Below, piece by piece: positions 46,816 to 55,977 of a DNA stretch of 64,000 bases (its first letter is position 1; every line of letters starts with the position of its first letter). The notes under the pieces were generated by a model, which worked only from the letters and a program-made list of their open reading frames with translations, was not told the DNA's origin and made no database searches. Both the position numbers and the translations under genes were made by a program. Origin of the DNA: DASUAS01 sp963720765 (GTDB lineage Bacteria > Actinomycetota > Acidimicrobiia > IMCC26256 > DASPTH01); contig CAVRGS010000001.1 in assembly GCA_963720765.1 (NCBI GenBank), positions 1 to 64,000 of the forward strand, given 5' to 3'.

Positions 46816-48151
46816 TGTCCGCGCCAGTCTCGGTACCGGCGGCGTGATCGATGACGAGGTCCTCGTCCGGTATCTGCAGCAGCAGCGGTGGTACGGGGCG
46901 CAGTCGCGCGAGATGCAGAGCGCAGGCGTGGTCGACTCGGTGCCGCTGGACGACGACGGCAGCCTGCGCATGGCGCTCGTCGAGATCGTGTTCGACACCG
47001 GAACCCATGATCTCTACCAGCTCCTGGTGCGCGACTTCGACGGCGATGTGTTCGAGGCCGCCGACGATCCCGAGCTCGCGACGAGACTGGTAGAGCTCAC
47101 CGAGTCCGGCGCCTCCGTCGTCAGCACGGACGGCCGCATCACGTTCGACGCCATCCGCCCGGTCACCGCACCGACGATGCCGGTGGCGCGTCCACTCGGG
47201 GTCGACGCGTCGAACACCGTGGTCGTGGTCGAGGACCTCCTCCTCAAGACCTACCGGCACGTGCGCCCGGGTGTGAACGCCGAGTTGGACATGCTCCTGT
47301 TCTTCGCCGAACACGGTTTCGACCACGCTCCCGAGCTGGCGGGCTGGTACGCCTACGAAGGTGAGCGCGTGCAGGCGACCCTCGGGCTCATGCAACGCTT
47401 CGTGCCCGATGCCATCGACGGGTGGGCGCTCGGGCAGCGAGAGCTCGCATCCACACCCGGGACGTTCCTCGACCGGCTCGAGCAACTCGGTGGGGTCGTG
47501 GGCGCGATGCACGCGGTGCTCGCGTCCGACGGGTCCGACCCGTCGTTCGCGCCCGAGGACCCGACGCCTGAGAGCGCGGGGTTGGTTTCCGCCCGCATCG
47601 ACGAGGAGATCGACGCCACGTTCGACGAGCTGAGCGATCGTGATGAGCTTGCGCCGCTCATCGGTCGGCGGAGCCAGGCCCACGATCTGGTGCTCGCGAC
47701 TGCACCGTCTGCGGTACAGGGACGCGCCATCCGCACCCACGGCGATCTGCACCTCGGGCAGGCACTGTGGCATGACGGCGACTGGATGGTGATCGACTTC
47801 GAGGGCGAGCCGGCCCGTGGCGCGTCCGCGCGTCGTCAGAAGATGGCGCCGCTGCGCGACGTCGCGGGGATGCTGCGCTCACTCGCGTACCTCGCCAGTG
47901 CAGTGCGCCGTGACGGCGTCGAGATCACTGACGGCTGGGAACACGAAGCACGGAACATGTTCCTGGGTGGTTACCGAGCGTCGGCGGTGGCCGTGTTGCC
48001 TTCGTCGCTCGAGGCGCAGGAGCAGCAGCTCACGATGTTCGAGCTCGAGAAGGCGTTCTACGAATTGCGCTACGAGCTCGATCACCGTCCCGACTGGGTT
48101 GGCATCCCTGTCGGCAGCATCATCGGCCTCCTCGAAGGGTCCGACGGATGA
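46808..48151 (+). CDS. mak: Maltokinase
   Basis: Aminoglycoside-kinase-like enzyme making maltose 1-phosphate for GlgE; 447 residues. The N-terminal cap carries LVRYLQQQRWYGAQSREMQS. The kinase lobes include FVPDAIDGWALGQREL, the catalytic loop RTHGDLHLGQALWHDGDW and the metal site VIDFEGEPARGASARRQKMA. LRDVAGMLRSLAYLASAV is the next conserved helix. Overlaps treS by 8 bases and glgB by ATGA. Confidence 0.92.
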
Positions 48152-50322
48152 GCGCAGGCCTGGCACCGGCTGTCCGACGCGAGTTCGAGCTGGTCCTGTC
48201 CCGAGCGCATCACGATCCGCATCATCTGCTCGGCATCCACCCCGTGACCGACGGCGCAGTCGTGCGCGTCTACGAACCGCGCGGTGTGCCCGGCATCGTG
48301 GTCGACGAGCGCGTGGTGCCGATGCGCTGCGTCGATGACCGCGGGCTCTTCGAAGTGGTGCTCACGGGCGCCAGTACCGACGCGTCGTACCGAGTGGTCC
48401 TCCCCGGCACGCGGGAGCCCGTCGAGGACCCGTATCGGTTCCTGCCGTCGCTCGGTGAGCTCGACCTGCACCTGTTCGGTGAAGGGCGACACCGCGAGCT
48501 GGGCCGTGTCCTGGGCGCGCAACTGCGCGAACACGGGCCGGAGGACGGACGTGTCGCCGGTTCGTCGTTCGCGGTGTGGGCGCCCGGCGCTCGTTCGGTC
48601 GCGCTGGTGGGGGACTGCACGCAGTGGGACGATCGGGTCCTCCCGATGCGCTCGCTCGGCGCGAGCGGGGTGTGGGAGCTGTTCGTCCCCGGCGTCACCG
48701 ACGGCATGCGCTACAAGTTCGCGGTCAAGGGCGAGGATGGATCGCTGCGGCTGCACGCCGATCCGGTCGCGGCCTGGAGCGAGGTGCCCCCCGCGAGCGC
48801 CTCCGTGGTGTTCGGTTCGTCGCACCACTGGCGCGACGACGAATGGATGACGCGGCGGGCGGACACCGCGCGCGCACTGCGTCCGGTCTCGGTCTACGAA
48901 GTGCACCCGGGGTCCTGGCGATCCGGACGCGACTGGCGGGCGCTCGCCTCCGAGCTCGGCGACTACGTCACCGAGCTCGGGTTCACCCACGTGGAGCTGA
49001 TGGCGGTGCTCGAGCACCCGTTCAGCGGTTCCTGGGGCTACCAGGTGACCGGCTACTACGCGCCATCCTCGCGCTGGGGCACCCCCGACGACTTCCGGGC
49101 GTTCGTCGACGAGCTCCACCAGCGTGACGTCGGGGTCATCGTCGACTGGGTGCCCGCGCACTTCCCGCGCGACGACTGGGCGCTGGCGCGCTTCGACGGC
49201 ACGGCGCTCTACGAGCACGAGGACCCGCGGCAGGGCGCGCATCCCGACTGGGGCACGCTCATCTTCAACTACGGCCGCACCGAAGTGCGCAACTTCCTGC
49301 TCGCGAGCGCGTTGACCTGGGTGCGTGACTTCCACGTCGACGCGCTCCGCGTCGACGCGGTCGCGTCCATGCTGTACCTCGACTACTCGCGCGAGCCCGG
49401 CGACTGGTTGCCCAACGTGCACGGCGGGCGCGAGAACCTGGACGCGGTCGGGTTCCTGCAGGAGCTCAACACCTGGCTGCCCGAGGAGGCGCCGGGCGCG
49501 TACGCAATCGCCGAGGAGTCGACCGCATGGCCGGGCGTCACCACGCCGGTGCAGGACGGGGGACTCGGCTTCGGAGCGAAGTGGAACATGGGCTGGATGC
49601 ACGACACGCTCGAATACTTCGAGCGGGAGGCGATCCACCGGCGCTTCCACCACGACGAGCTGACGTTCGCGATGGTCTATGCCTACAGCGAGCGCTACGT
49701 GCTCCCGTTGTCGCACGACGAGGTGGTTCACGGCAAACGCTCGTTGCTCGGGCGAATGCCCGGTGACCGTTGGCAGCAGTTCGCCAATTTGCGCGCGCTG
49801 TACGCCTTCATGTGGGCGCACCCGGGCAAGAAGCTTCTCTTCATGGGCGGCGAGCTCGCGCCTGAGCACGAGTGGGACGCTGGGCACGCGCTCGACTGGC
49901 CGCTGCTCGACGATCCGGGCCACCGCGGGGTCCACGACCTCGTGCGTGACCTCAACCGCCGGTATCGCGCAGAACCGGCGCTCTGGACCGGTGATGACGA
50001 TCCGGGCGCGTTCAGCTGGCTCCACGGCACCGACGCCGACCACAACGTGTTCGCCTTCGTGCGTCACGATCCGCTCGGCGGCCGTCCCGTCGCGTGTGTC
50101 GCCAATCTCTCGCCGGTGCCTCGCCACGACTACGCCGTCGGTCTCCCGGCGGCGGGGGAGTGGGAGGAGATCCTCGACACCGACTCGCACTTCTACGGCG
50201 GTTCCGACGTCGGCAACGGCGGAGTCGTGGTCGCCGCAGCAGCAGGTGGGGGTGGAGACGCTCGGCTCGTTCTGCCTCCGCTCGGCGTGCTGTGGCTCGC
50301 ACTGCGCGTCGGGAGCCGATGA
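48148..50322 (+). CDS. glgB: 1,4-alpha-glucan branching enzyme
   Basis: GH13 branching enzyme, 724 residues. Two N-terminal CBM48-like domains (HHDPHHLLGIHPVTDGAVVR, FAVWAPGARSVALVGDCTQW). Catalytic blocks: YEVHPGSWRSGRDWRALASE, ELMAVLEHPFSGSWGYQVTG, DWVPAHFPRDDWALARFDGT, VDALRVDAVASMLYLDYSRE (nucleophile Asp), AIAEESTAWPGVTTPV (Glu), LPLSHDEVVHGKRSLLGRMP (Asp). In the GlgE pathway GlgB branches the GlgE-made linear chain. A short Gly-rich run (AAAGGGGDA) precedes the C-terminal end. Overlaps treZ by ATGA. Confidence 0.94.
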   Translation: MSAGLAPAVRREFELVLSRAHHDPHHLLGIHPVTDGAVVRVYEPRGVPGIVVDERVVPMRCVDDRGLFEVVLTGASTDASYRVVLPGTREPVEDPYRFLPSLGELDLHLFGEGRHRELGRVLGAQLREHGPEDGRVAGSSFAVWAPGARSVALVGDCTQWDDRVLPMRSLGASGVWELFVPGVTDGMRYKFAVKGEDGSLRLHADPVAAWSEVPPASASVVFGSSHHWRDDEWMTRRADTARALRPVSVYEVHPGSWRSGRDWRALASELGDYVTELGFTHVELMAVLEHPFSGSWGYQVTGYYAPSSRWGTPDDFRAFVDELHQRDVGVIVDWVPAHFPRDDWALARFDGTALYEHEDPRQGAHPDWGTLIFNYGRTEVRNFLLASALTWVRDFHVDALRVDAVASMLYLDYSREPGDWLPNVHGGRENLDAVGFLQELNTWLPEEAPGAYAIAEESTAWPGVTTPVQDGGLGFGAKWNMGWMHDTLEYFEREAIHRRFHHDELTFAMVYAYSERYVLPLSHDEVVHGKRSLLGRMPGDRWQQFANLRALYAFMWAHPGKKLLFMGGELAPEHEWDAGHALDWPLLDDPGHRGVHDLVRDLNRRYRAEPALWTGDDDPGAFSWLHGTDADHNVFAFVRHDPLGGRPVACVANLSPVPRHDYAVGLPAAGEWEEILDTDSHFYGGSDVGNGGVVVAAAAGGGGDARLVLPPLGVLWLALRVGSR

Positions 50323-51863
50323 CGGCGTTCCCGCGGCTCGGTGCGCTCGTCGTCGGCGATGAGGTCACCCACACGGTCTGGGCGCCCGACGCACAGCTCG
50401 TGGAGCTCGTCACGAACGCGGCGAGTGAGCCGCTCGCACCCGCCGACGACGGCACCTGGAGCCTGACCCGGCCCGGAGCCCACGGTGACCGGTATCGGTA
50501 CCGGATCGACGCCGCCCGCACGTGCCCGGATCCGATGTCACGCTCGCAGCCGGAAGGTGTGCTCGGTCCGTCCGAGGTCGTCGACCCCGCCGTCGCCGTC
50601 TGGACCGATCAGCAGTGGAGCGGTGTCGCGCTGGACGACTTGGTGCTCTATGAGCTGCACGTGGGGACCTTCACCGAGGCCGGCACCTTCGCCGCGGTCG
50701 CCGACCGCCTCCTCGAGCTCGTCGAGCTCGGCATCACCGCCATCGAGGTGATGCCGGTGGCGACGTTCCCGGGGCGTTACGGCTGGGGCTACGACGGCTT
50801 GTACACGTCGGCACCCCATCCGGTGTACGGCGGTCCCGAGGGCCTGGCCCTCCTGGTCGACCGGGCCCATGCCGTCGGACTCGGCGTCGTGCTCGACGTC
50901 GTCTACAACCACCTCGGCCCCGGCGCCGACGCGCTCACCGCGTTCGCGCCGTACACCGACGCATCCCACGACACCTTCTGGGGACCGGCGGTCGACTTCG
51001 CGCGACGGGGCGTGCGCGAGTGGGCGATCCAGAATGCCGAGCACTGGGTGCGCAACTTCCACGTCGACGGCCTGCGCCTCGATGCGGTGCACGCCATGGT
51101 CGACGACTCCCGACCGCACATCGTCGCCGAGCTCGCCGACCGTGTGCGCGCCGTGCGCGAGAGCACGCTCGTCATCGCGGAGATGGAGACTGGCGACCTC
51201 CGTCCCGTCAACCGGTGGCACTGCGACGCTCAGTGGGGCGACGAGCTGCATCACGCAGTGCACGTACTGCTCACGGGTGAGCGTGACGGCTACTACTCCG
51301 AGTACGGCAGCGTTGCGCAGGTCGCGCGCGAGTTCGAGCGTCCCGACGCGACCCGCCTCGTGGTGTGCGCGCAGAACCACGATCAGGTGGGCAACCGCGC
51401 GTTCGGCGACCGCCTGCGCGGCCGCAAGCTACGTCTCGCCGCGTTCTGCTGCATACTGGCGCCGGGCACACCGCTGCTGTTCATGGGAGAGGAGTACGAC
51501 GAGCCGCACCCGTTCCTGTTCTTCGCTGATCACGTCGATCCCGAGATCGCGCGAGCGACCCGTGAAGGTCGCCGACGAGAGTTCGCCGCGTTCGCGGCGT
51601 TCGCGCGTGCCGAAGTGCCCGATCCCGGTGCGCTCGACACGTTCGCGCAGTCGAAGCTGTCTTCGTACGGCGACATCGAACACCGCGCCTACTACCGTCG
51701 GTTGCTCGAGCTGCGGCGCACGCTGCCCACGGGACCGGTGCGGACGGTCGTCGACGAGGACGCCCGATTCCTCCGCGTGTGGCGGGGTGACGTGGAACTG
51801 CTCGTGAACTTCTCCGACGTCGAGCAGAACGGCGTCGGTCCCTGGGAGGGCCGGGTCAGATGA
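50319..51863 (+). CDS. treZ: Malto-oligosyltrehalose trehalohydrolase
   Basis: GH13 subfamily 10 enzyme releasing trehalose from maltooligosyltrehalose; 514 residues. N-terminal E domain: PRLGALVVGDEVTHTVWAPD. Catalytic: DLVLYELHVGTFTEAGTFAA, IEVMPVATFPGRYGWGYDGL, VVLDVVYNHLGPGADALTAF, HVDGLRLDAVHAMVDDSRPH (Asp), TLVIAEMETGDLRPVNRWHC (Glu), LVVCAQNHDQVGNRAFGDRL (Asp), TPLLFMGEEYDEPHPF. It starts with an ATGA overlap. The C-terminal domain is short (ends VGPWEGRVR). Needs TreY in the same operon. Confidence 0.93.
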   Translation: MTAFPRLGALVVGDEVTHTVWAPDAQLVELVTNAASEPLAPADDGTWSLTRPGAHGDRYRYRIDAARTCPDPMSRSQPEGVLGPSEVVDPAVAVWTDQQWSGVALDDLVLYELHVGTFTEAGTFAAVADRLLELVELGITAIEVMPVATFPGRYGWGYDGLYTSAPHPVYGGPEGLALLVDRAHAVGLGVVLDVVYNHLGPGADALTAFAPYTDASHDTFWGPAVDFARRGVREWAIQNAEHWVRNFHVDGLRLDAVHAMVDDSRPHIVAELADRVRAVRESTLVIAEMETGDLRPVNRWHCDAQWGDELHHAVHVLLTGERDGYYSEYGSVAQVAREFERPDATRLVVCAQNHDQVGNRAFGDRLRGRKLRLAAFCCILAPGTPLLFMGEEYDEPHPFLFFADHVDPEIARATREGRRREFAAFAAFARAEVPDPGALDTFAQSKLSSYGDIEHRAYYRRLLELRRTLPTGPVRTVVDEDARFLRVWRGDVELLVNFSDVEQNGVGPWEGRVR

Positions 51864-53968
51864 GTGAGCTGTGGCCGGGGCGCCCGTTCCCGCTCGGTGC
51901 GGTGTGGGATGGCGACGGCACGAATTTCGCCGTGTTCTCCGAACATGCCGAGCGCGTGGACCTGTGCCTCTTCGACGCCGACGACCACGAGACGCGCATC
52001 ACGATGCGTGACCGCACCGCGTTCCACTGGCACTGCTACCTGCCCGGCATCGGCCCGGGCCAGCGGTACGCGTACCGGGTGACGGGCCCCTACGACCCGA
52101 ATGCCGGGCACCGGTTCAACTCGCACAAGCTGCTCATCGACCCGTACGCCAAGGCCATCGATGGTCTCGTCGCCTTCAGCGTCGCCAACGTGCTCCCGTA
52201 CGTCCCCGACGGCGACGACGCCGACCTCGTCGCCGACGATGAGGACGACCAGGATGCCATCCCGAAATCAGTGGTGGTCTCGGAGCACTTCGACTGGGAG
52301 GGTGACCGCCTCCCCCGTCGGCCCTGGAACGAGACGGTCATCTACGAAACCCACGTGAAGGGCTTCACCCGGTGCCACCCCAAAGTGCGTGAAGACCTGC
52401 GGGGCACATACGCCGCGCTCGCGTCCGACGAAGCGATCGCGCACTTCGTGGAGCTCGGCGTGACCGCGATCGAGCTGCTGCCGGTGCACCACAACGCCGA
52501 CGAATCCGAGCTCGTCGACAAGGGCCTCAGCAACTACTGGGGCTACAGCTCGATCGGTTACCTCGCACCGCACTCCGAGTATGCGGCGACCGGGCGGCGT
52601 GGCCAGCAGCTCTCCGAATTCAAGGGAATGGTGAAGGCGCTCCACGCCGCGGGCATCGAGGTCATCCTCGACGTCGTCTACAACCACACCGCCGAGGGGA
52701 ACCACCTGGGACCGATGCTCTCCTTCCGGGGCATCGACAACGCGTCGTACTACCGGTTGGCGCCCGAGGACCCGAGGTACTACGTCGACTACACGGGAAC
52801 CGGCAACAGCCTCAACCCGGTGAGCCCCAACGTGCTGCGGCTGATCATGGACTCGCTGCGGTACTTCGTGGTCGAGTGCCACGTCGACGGATTTCGCTTC
52901 GACCTCGCGTCGGCGTTGGCTCGCGAGTTCCACGAGGTGAACCGACTCTCTGCGTTCTTCGACATCATCTTCCAGGATCCTGTGCTGTCGCAGGTGAAGC
53001 TGATCGCGGAGCCGTGGGACGTCGGCGAAGGCGGGTACCAGGTCGGCAATTTCCCCGTGTTGTGGACCGAGTGGAACGGTCCGTACCGCGACACCGTGCG
53101 CGACTACTGGCGCGGGATCGCGCCCGTCGGCGAGTTCGCGACCCGCTTCGCCGGATCGGCCGATCTCTTCGAGCGCGACGGCCGTCGACCGTTCGCGTCG
53201 ATCAACTTCGTCACTGCGCACGACGGATTCACGCTTGCCGATCTCGTCTCGTACAACGAGAAGCACAACGAGGCGAACCTCGAGGACAACGCCGACGGCA
53301 CCGAGGACAACCGGAGCTGGAACTGTGGGGTCGAGGGCCCGACCGACGACGGTGAGGTGCTCGCACTGCGCGCTCGCCAGCAACGCAATTTCCTGACCAC
53401 GCTGTTCCTCTCGCAGGGCGTGCCCATGCTGCTCGCCGGTGACGAGATGGGCCGGACCCAGAACGGGAACAACAACGCGTACTGCCAGGACAACGAGATC
53501 TCCTGGCTCGACTGGGACCTCGACGATGCCGATCAGGAGCTCCTGGCGTTCACGCGCCGGCTGATCGAGTTCCGTCACGACCATCCGGTCGTTCGGCGCG
53601 ACACGTTCTTCGGCGGAGAACGTGACGCCCATGGCCTCCCGGACATCTGGTGGTTCCGACCCGACGGTCGGCGGATGGCGCGGCGCGATTGGGAGGTGCC
53701 CGGTGGTCCGGTGGGCGTGTTCCTCAACGGGGATGCGATCCGGTCGACGACACCTCGCGGTGAGCTGGTCCACGACGAGTCGCTGATCCTGCTCTTCAAC
53801 GCACGGCACGAACCGGCCGAGCTGGTGCTGCCGCCCCGTCGGTTCGGTGCGCGGTGGTGCGTCGCGCTGTCGACCACCGGTGTCGAGGCCGACGGCCGGG
53901 AATACTCCGCCCGACAAGGCGTCGCGGTGGCGGAGCGATCCGTCGTGGTGTTGATCCGCCGCAGATGA
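51860..53968 (+). CDS. glgX: Glycogen debranching enzyme (GlgX/TreX)
   Basis: GH13 subfamily 11 isoamylase-type debranching enzyme, 702 residues, freeing linear maltodextrins for TreY. N-terminal CBM48: WPGRPFPLGAVWDGDGTNFA. Catalytic: NETVIYETHVKGFTRCHPKV, STRETCH-type SNYWGYSSIGYLAPHSEYAA, VILDVVYNHTAEGNHLGPML, ECHVDGFRFDLASALAREFH (Asp), VKLIAEPWDVGEGGYQVGNF (Glu), INFVTAHDGFTLADLVSYNE (Asp), AGDEMGRTQNGNNNAYCQDN. ATGA overlaps with treZ upstream and treY downstream. Confidence 0.94.
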   Translation: MSELWPGRPFPLGAVWDGDGTNFAVFSEHAERVDLCLFDADDHETRITMRDRTAFHWHCYLPGIGPGQRYAYRVTGPYDPNAGHRFNSHKLLIDPYAKAIDGLVAFSVANVLPYVPDGDDADLVADDEDDQDAIPKSVVVSEHFDWEGDRLPRRPWNETVIYETHVKGFTRCHPKVREDLRGTYAALASDEAIAHFVELGVTAIELLPVHHNADESELVDKGLSNYWGYSSIGYLAPHSEYAATGRRGQQLSEFKGMVKALHAAGIEVILDVVYNHTAEGNHLGPMLSFRGIDNASYYRLAPEDPRYYVDYTGTGNSLNPVSPNVLRLIMDSLRYFVVECHVDGFRFDLASALAREFHEVNRLSAFFDIIFQDPVLSQVKLIAEPWDVGEGGYQVGNFPVLWTEWNGPYRDTVRDYWRGIAPVGEFATRFAGSADLFERDGRRPFASINFVTAHDGFTLADLVSYNEKHNEANLEDNADGTEDNRSWNCGVEGPTDDGEVLALRARQQRNFLTTLFLSQGVPMLLAGDEMGRTQNGNNNAYCQDNEISWLDWDLDDADQELLAFTRRLIEFRHDHPVVRRDTFFGGERDAHGLPDIWWFRPDGRRMARRDWEVPGGPVGVFLNGDAIRSTTPRGELVHDESLILLFNARHEPAELVLPPRRFGARWCVALSTTGVEADGREYSARQGVAVAERSVVVLIRRR

Positions 53969-55977
53969 GACCACTGGTCGCCACCTACCGTCTCCAGCTC
54001 GGGCCCGACCTCACCTTCGCCGGCGCCGCGGCGCTCGTCCCCTACCTGCGGGACCTCGGTGTGAGCCACCTCTATCTGTCTCCGGTGCTGCGGGCGCGCC
54101 AGGGGTCGACCCACGGTTACGACGTGGTCGATCCTCGTCGGGTGTCCGACGCGCTCGGCGGCGAGTCGGGACTGCGGGAGCTGGCCCGCGCCGGCGCGGA
54201 GGCCGGCTTGGACCTGCTCGTCGACATCGTCCCGAACCACATGGCGGTGTCCGACGAGAATCCCTTCTGGGCCGATCCGGTGCTCCGAGCGCAGTTCTTC
54301 GACCTCGACCCTGACGGTGGTCATCGTCGCTTCTTCGACATCGACGAGCTCGCCGGCGTCCGGGTCGAGGATCCCGAGGTGTTCGGCGTCACCCATGACA
54401 AGATCGCGGAGCTCGTGCACGAGGGCGTGGTCGCAGGGGTTCGAGTCGATCACGTCGACGGTCTCGCTGACCCCGCGGGTTATCTGCGGCGCGTGCGCGA
54501 CCTCGGCATCGACCACGTGTGGGTCGAGAAGATCGTCGAGCCCGGCGAGGCGCTGCCGCCGTGGCCGGTGGAGGGCACCACCGGCTACGAGTTCCTCGTC
54601 GACGTCGATGCGCTCTTCGTCGATCCCGAGGGTCGCGATGCGCTCGACACGACGGTCGCCGGTCGTCGCCCGTTCCGCGACGTCGGCGCCGCGGCAAAGG
54701 CCGAGCAGGTGCGCACCACCTTCCTCCCCGAGGTGAACAGGTTGCGCAGACTGGCTGACGTCGAAGGGCTCGAGGCGAGCCTGTCCGCACTTCCCGTCTA
54801 CCGGACCTACCTCGATCCACAGAGCCGCGCCGGATCGGAGCAGGACGCGCGAGCACTGCTGGCGCTCCCACCGAACGTCAGCGACGCGCTGCGCGTCCCC
54901 TCTGCGACACCGCCGGAGTTCGTGACGCGGTTCCAGCAGACGTCGGGTGCGGTCATGGCCAAGGGCATCGAGGACACCGCGATGTATCGGGACGTACGGT
55001 TGCTCGCGCTGAACGAAGTGGGAGGCGATCCCGACCGGTTCGGCATCGGCGTCGACGAGTTCCACCGGGCGAACCGACTCCGACTCGCGTCGTGGCCGCG
55101 TGCGCTCCTCGCTGCGACTACCCACGACACGAAGCGAAGCGCGGACGTCCGCGCACGCATCGCTGCGCTCGCGACGATGACCGACGAATGGCTCGCGGTC
55201 GTCGACTGGTGGAGAGGTCGATGTGAAAGGCTGTCGACGACAGCTGGCGGGCTCGACGCCGACGAGCAGCTCTTCGTGCTCCAGACGCTGGTCGGGGCGT
55301 GGCCGCTGTCCCGAGACCGCCTCGACCTGTACCTGGTGAAGGCGTTCCGGGAGGCGAAGCGTCACACGGCGTGGGTCGACCCCGACGTCACGTGGGAACG
55401 AACCGTGTCGGGCGTGGTGACGGAGGTTCTGGCGGACGCGCGTTTTGCCGAGGTGTTCATCCCGTTCGTCGCGGACGTCATCGCTCGCGTGGACCGGATC
55501 TCGCTCGGAGCTCTCGTGCTGCGGGCCACCGCCCCCGGCGTCCCTGACATCTACCAGGGTGACGAGCTGTGGAACCACCTCCTGGTCGACCCCGACAACC
55601 GTCGTCCGGTTGACTGGTCACTCCGGCAGGTGCTGCTCGACCACCAGCTGCGGGGCGCGCGCGTGGATCGGTTCACGGCCAAGCTCTTCACCGTGCGCGT
55701 GCTGCTCGCGCTACGAGCGCATCTCGCGGGATTCGCGGATCTCGGGTACGAACCGCTCGACGCACCTGCGGATGTCTGCGCGTTCGTCCGCGGCAGGCCC
55801 CCGGAACCCGAGATCGTGGTCGTCGTCCCGATGCGGCCACACCGCGGGCTCGAGCTCCCCGCCGTGGTCGACGACCGGCCGCGCGTCGACCTCCTCGAAG
55901 CGCTCACCGCGACCTACGGCGCTCGACGCCCAGGCGTGTTCGTCAGCGCGGAGCTCGCCGCCGAGGTTCCGCTCTGA
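53965..55977 (+). CDS. treY: Malto-oligosyltrehalose synthase
   Basis: GH13 subfamily 26 intramolecular transglucosylase turning the reducing end of maltodextrins into a trehalose unit; 670 residues, about 100 fewer than most TreY. Marks: PLVATYRLQLGPDLTFAGAA, SHLYLSPVLRARQGSTHGYD, DIVPNHMAVSDENPFWADPV, VVAGVRVDHVDGLADPAGYL (Asp), DHVWVEKIVEPGEALPPWPV (Glu), AVMAKGIEDTAMYRDVRLLA, ALLAATTHDTKRSADVRARI (Asp). The missing stretch is mainly around the insertion between the lobes. The last gene of the operon; its last 64 bases overlap the MFS gene tail on the opposite strand. Confidence 0.93.
   Translation: MRPLVATYRLQLGPDLTFAGAAALVPYLRDLGVSHLYLSPVLRARQGSTHGYDVVDPRRVSDALGGESGLRELARAGAEAGLDLLVDIVPNHMAVSDENPFWADPVLRAQFFDLDPDGGHRRFFDIDELAGVRVEDPEVFGVTHDKIAELVHEGVVAGVRVDHVDGLADPAGYLRRVRDLGIDHVWVEKIVEPGEALPPWPVEGTTGYEFLVDVDALFVDPEGRDALDTTVAGRRPFRDVGAAAKAEQVRTTFLPEVNRLRRLADVEGLEASLSALPVYRTYLDPQSRAGSEQDARALLALPPNVSDALRVPSATPPEFVTRFQQTSGAVMAKGIEDTAMYRDVRLLALNEVGGDPDRFGIGVDEFHRANRLRLASWPRALLAATTHDTKRSADVRARIAALATMTDEWLAVVDWWRGRCERLSTTAGGLDADEQLFVLQTLVGAWPLSRDRLDLYLVKAFREAKRHTAWVDPDVTWERTVSGVVTEVLADARFAEVFIPFVADVIARVDRISLGALVLRATAPGVPDIYQGDELWNHLLVDPDNRRPVDWSLRQVLLDHQLRGARVDRFTAKLFTVRVLLALRAHLAGFADLGYEPLDAPADVCAFVRGRPPEPEIVVVVPMRPHRGLELPAVVDDRPRVDLLEALTATYGARRPGVFVSAELAAEVPL

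Noticed and set aside
53575..55578. 667-codon minus-strand frame
   Set aside because: Antisense to glgX/treY; no motif and no plausible start.
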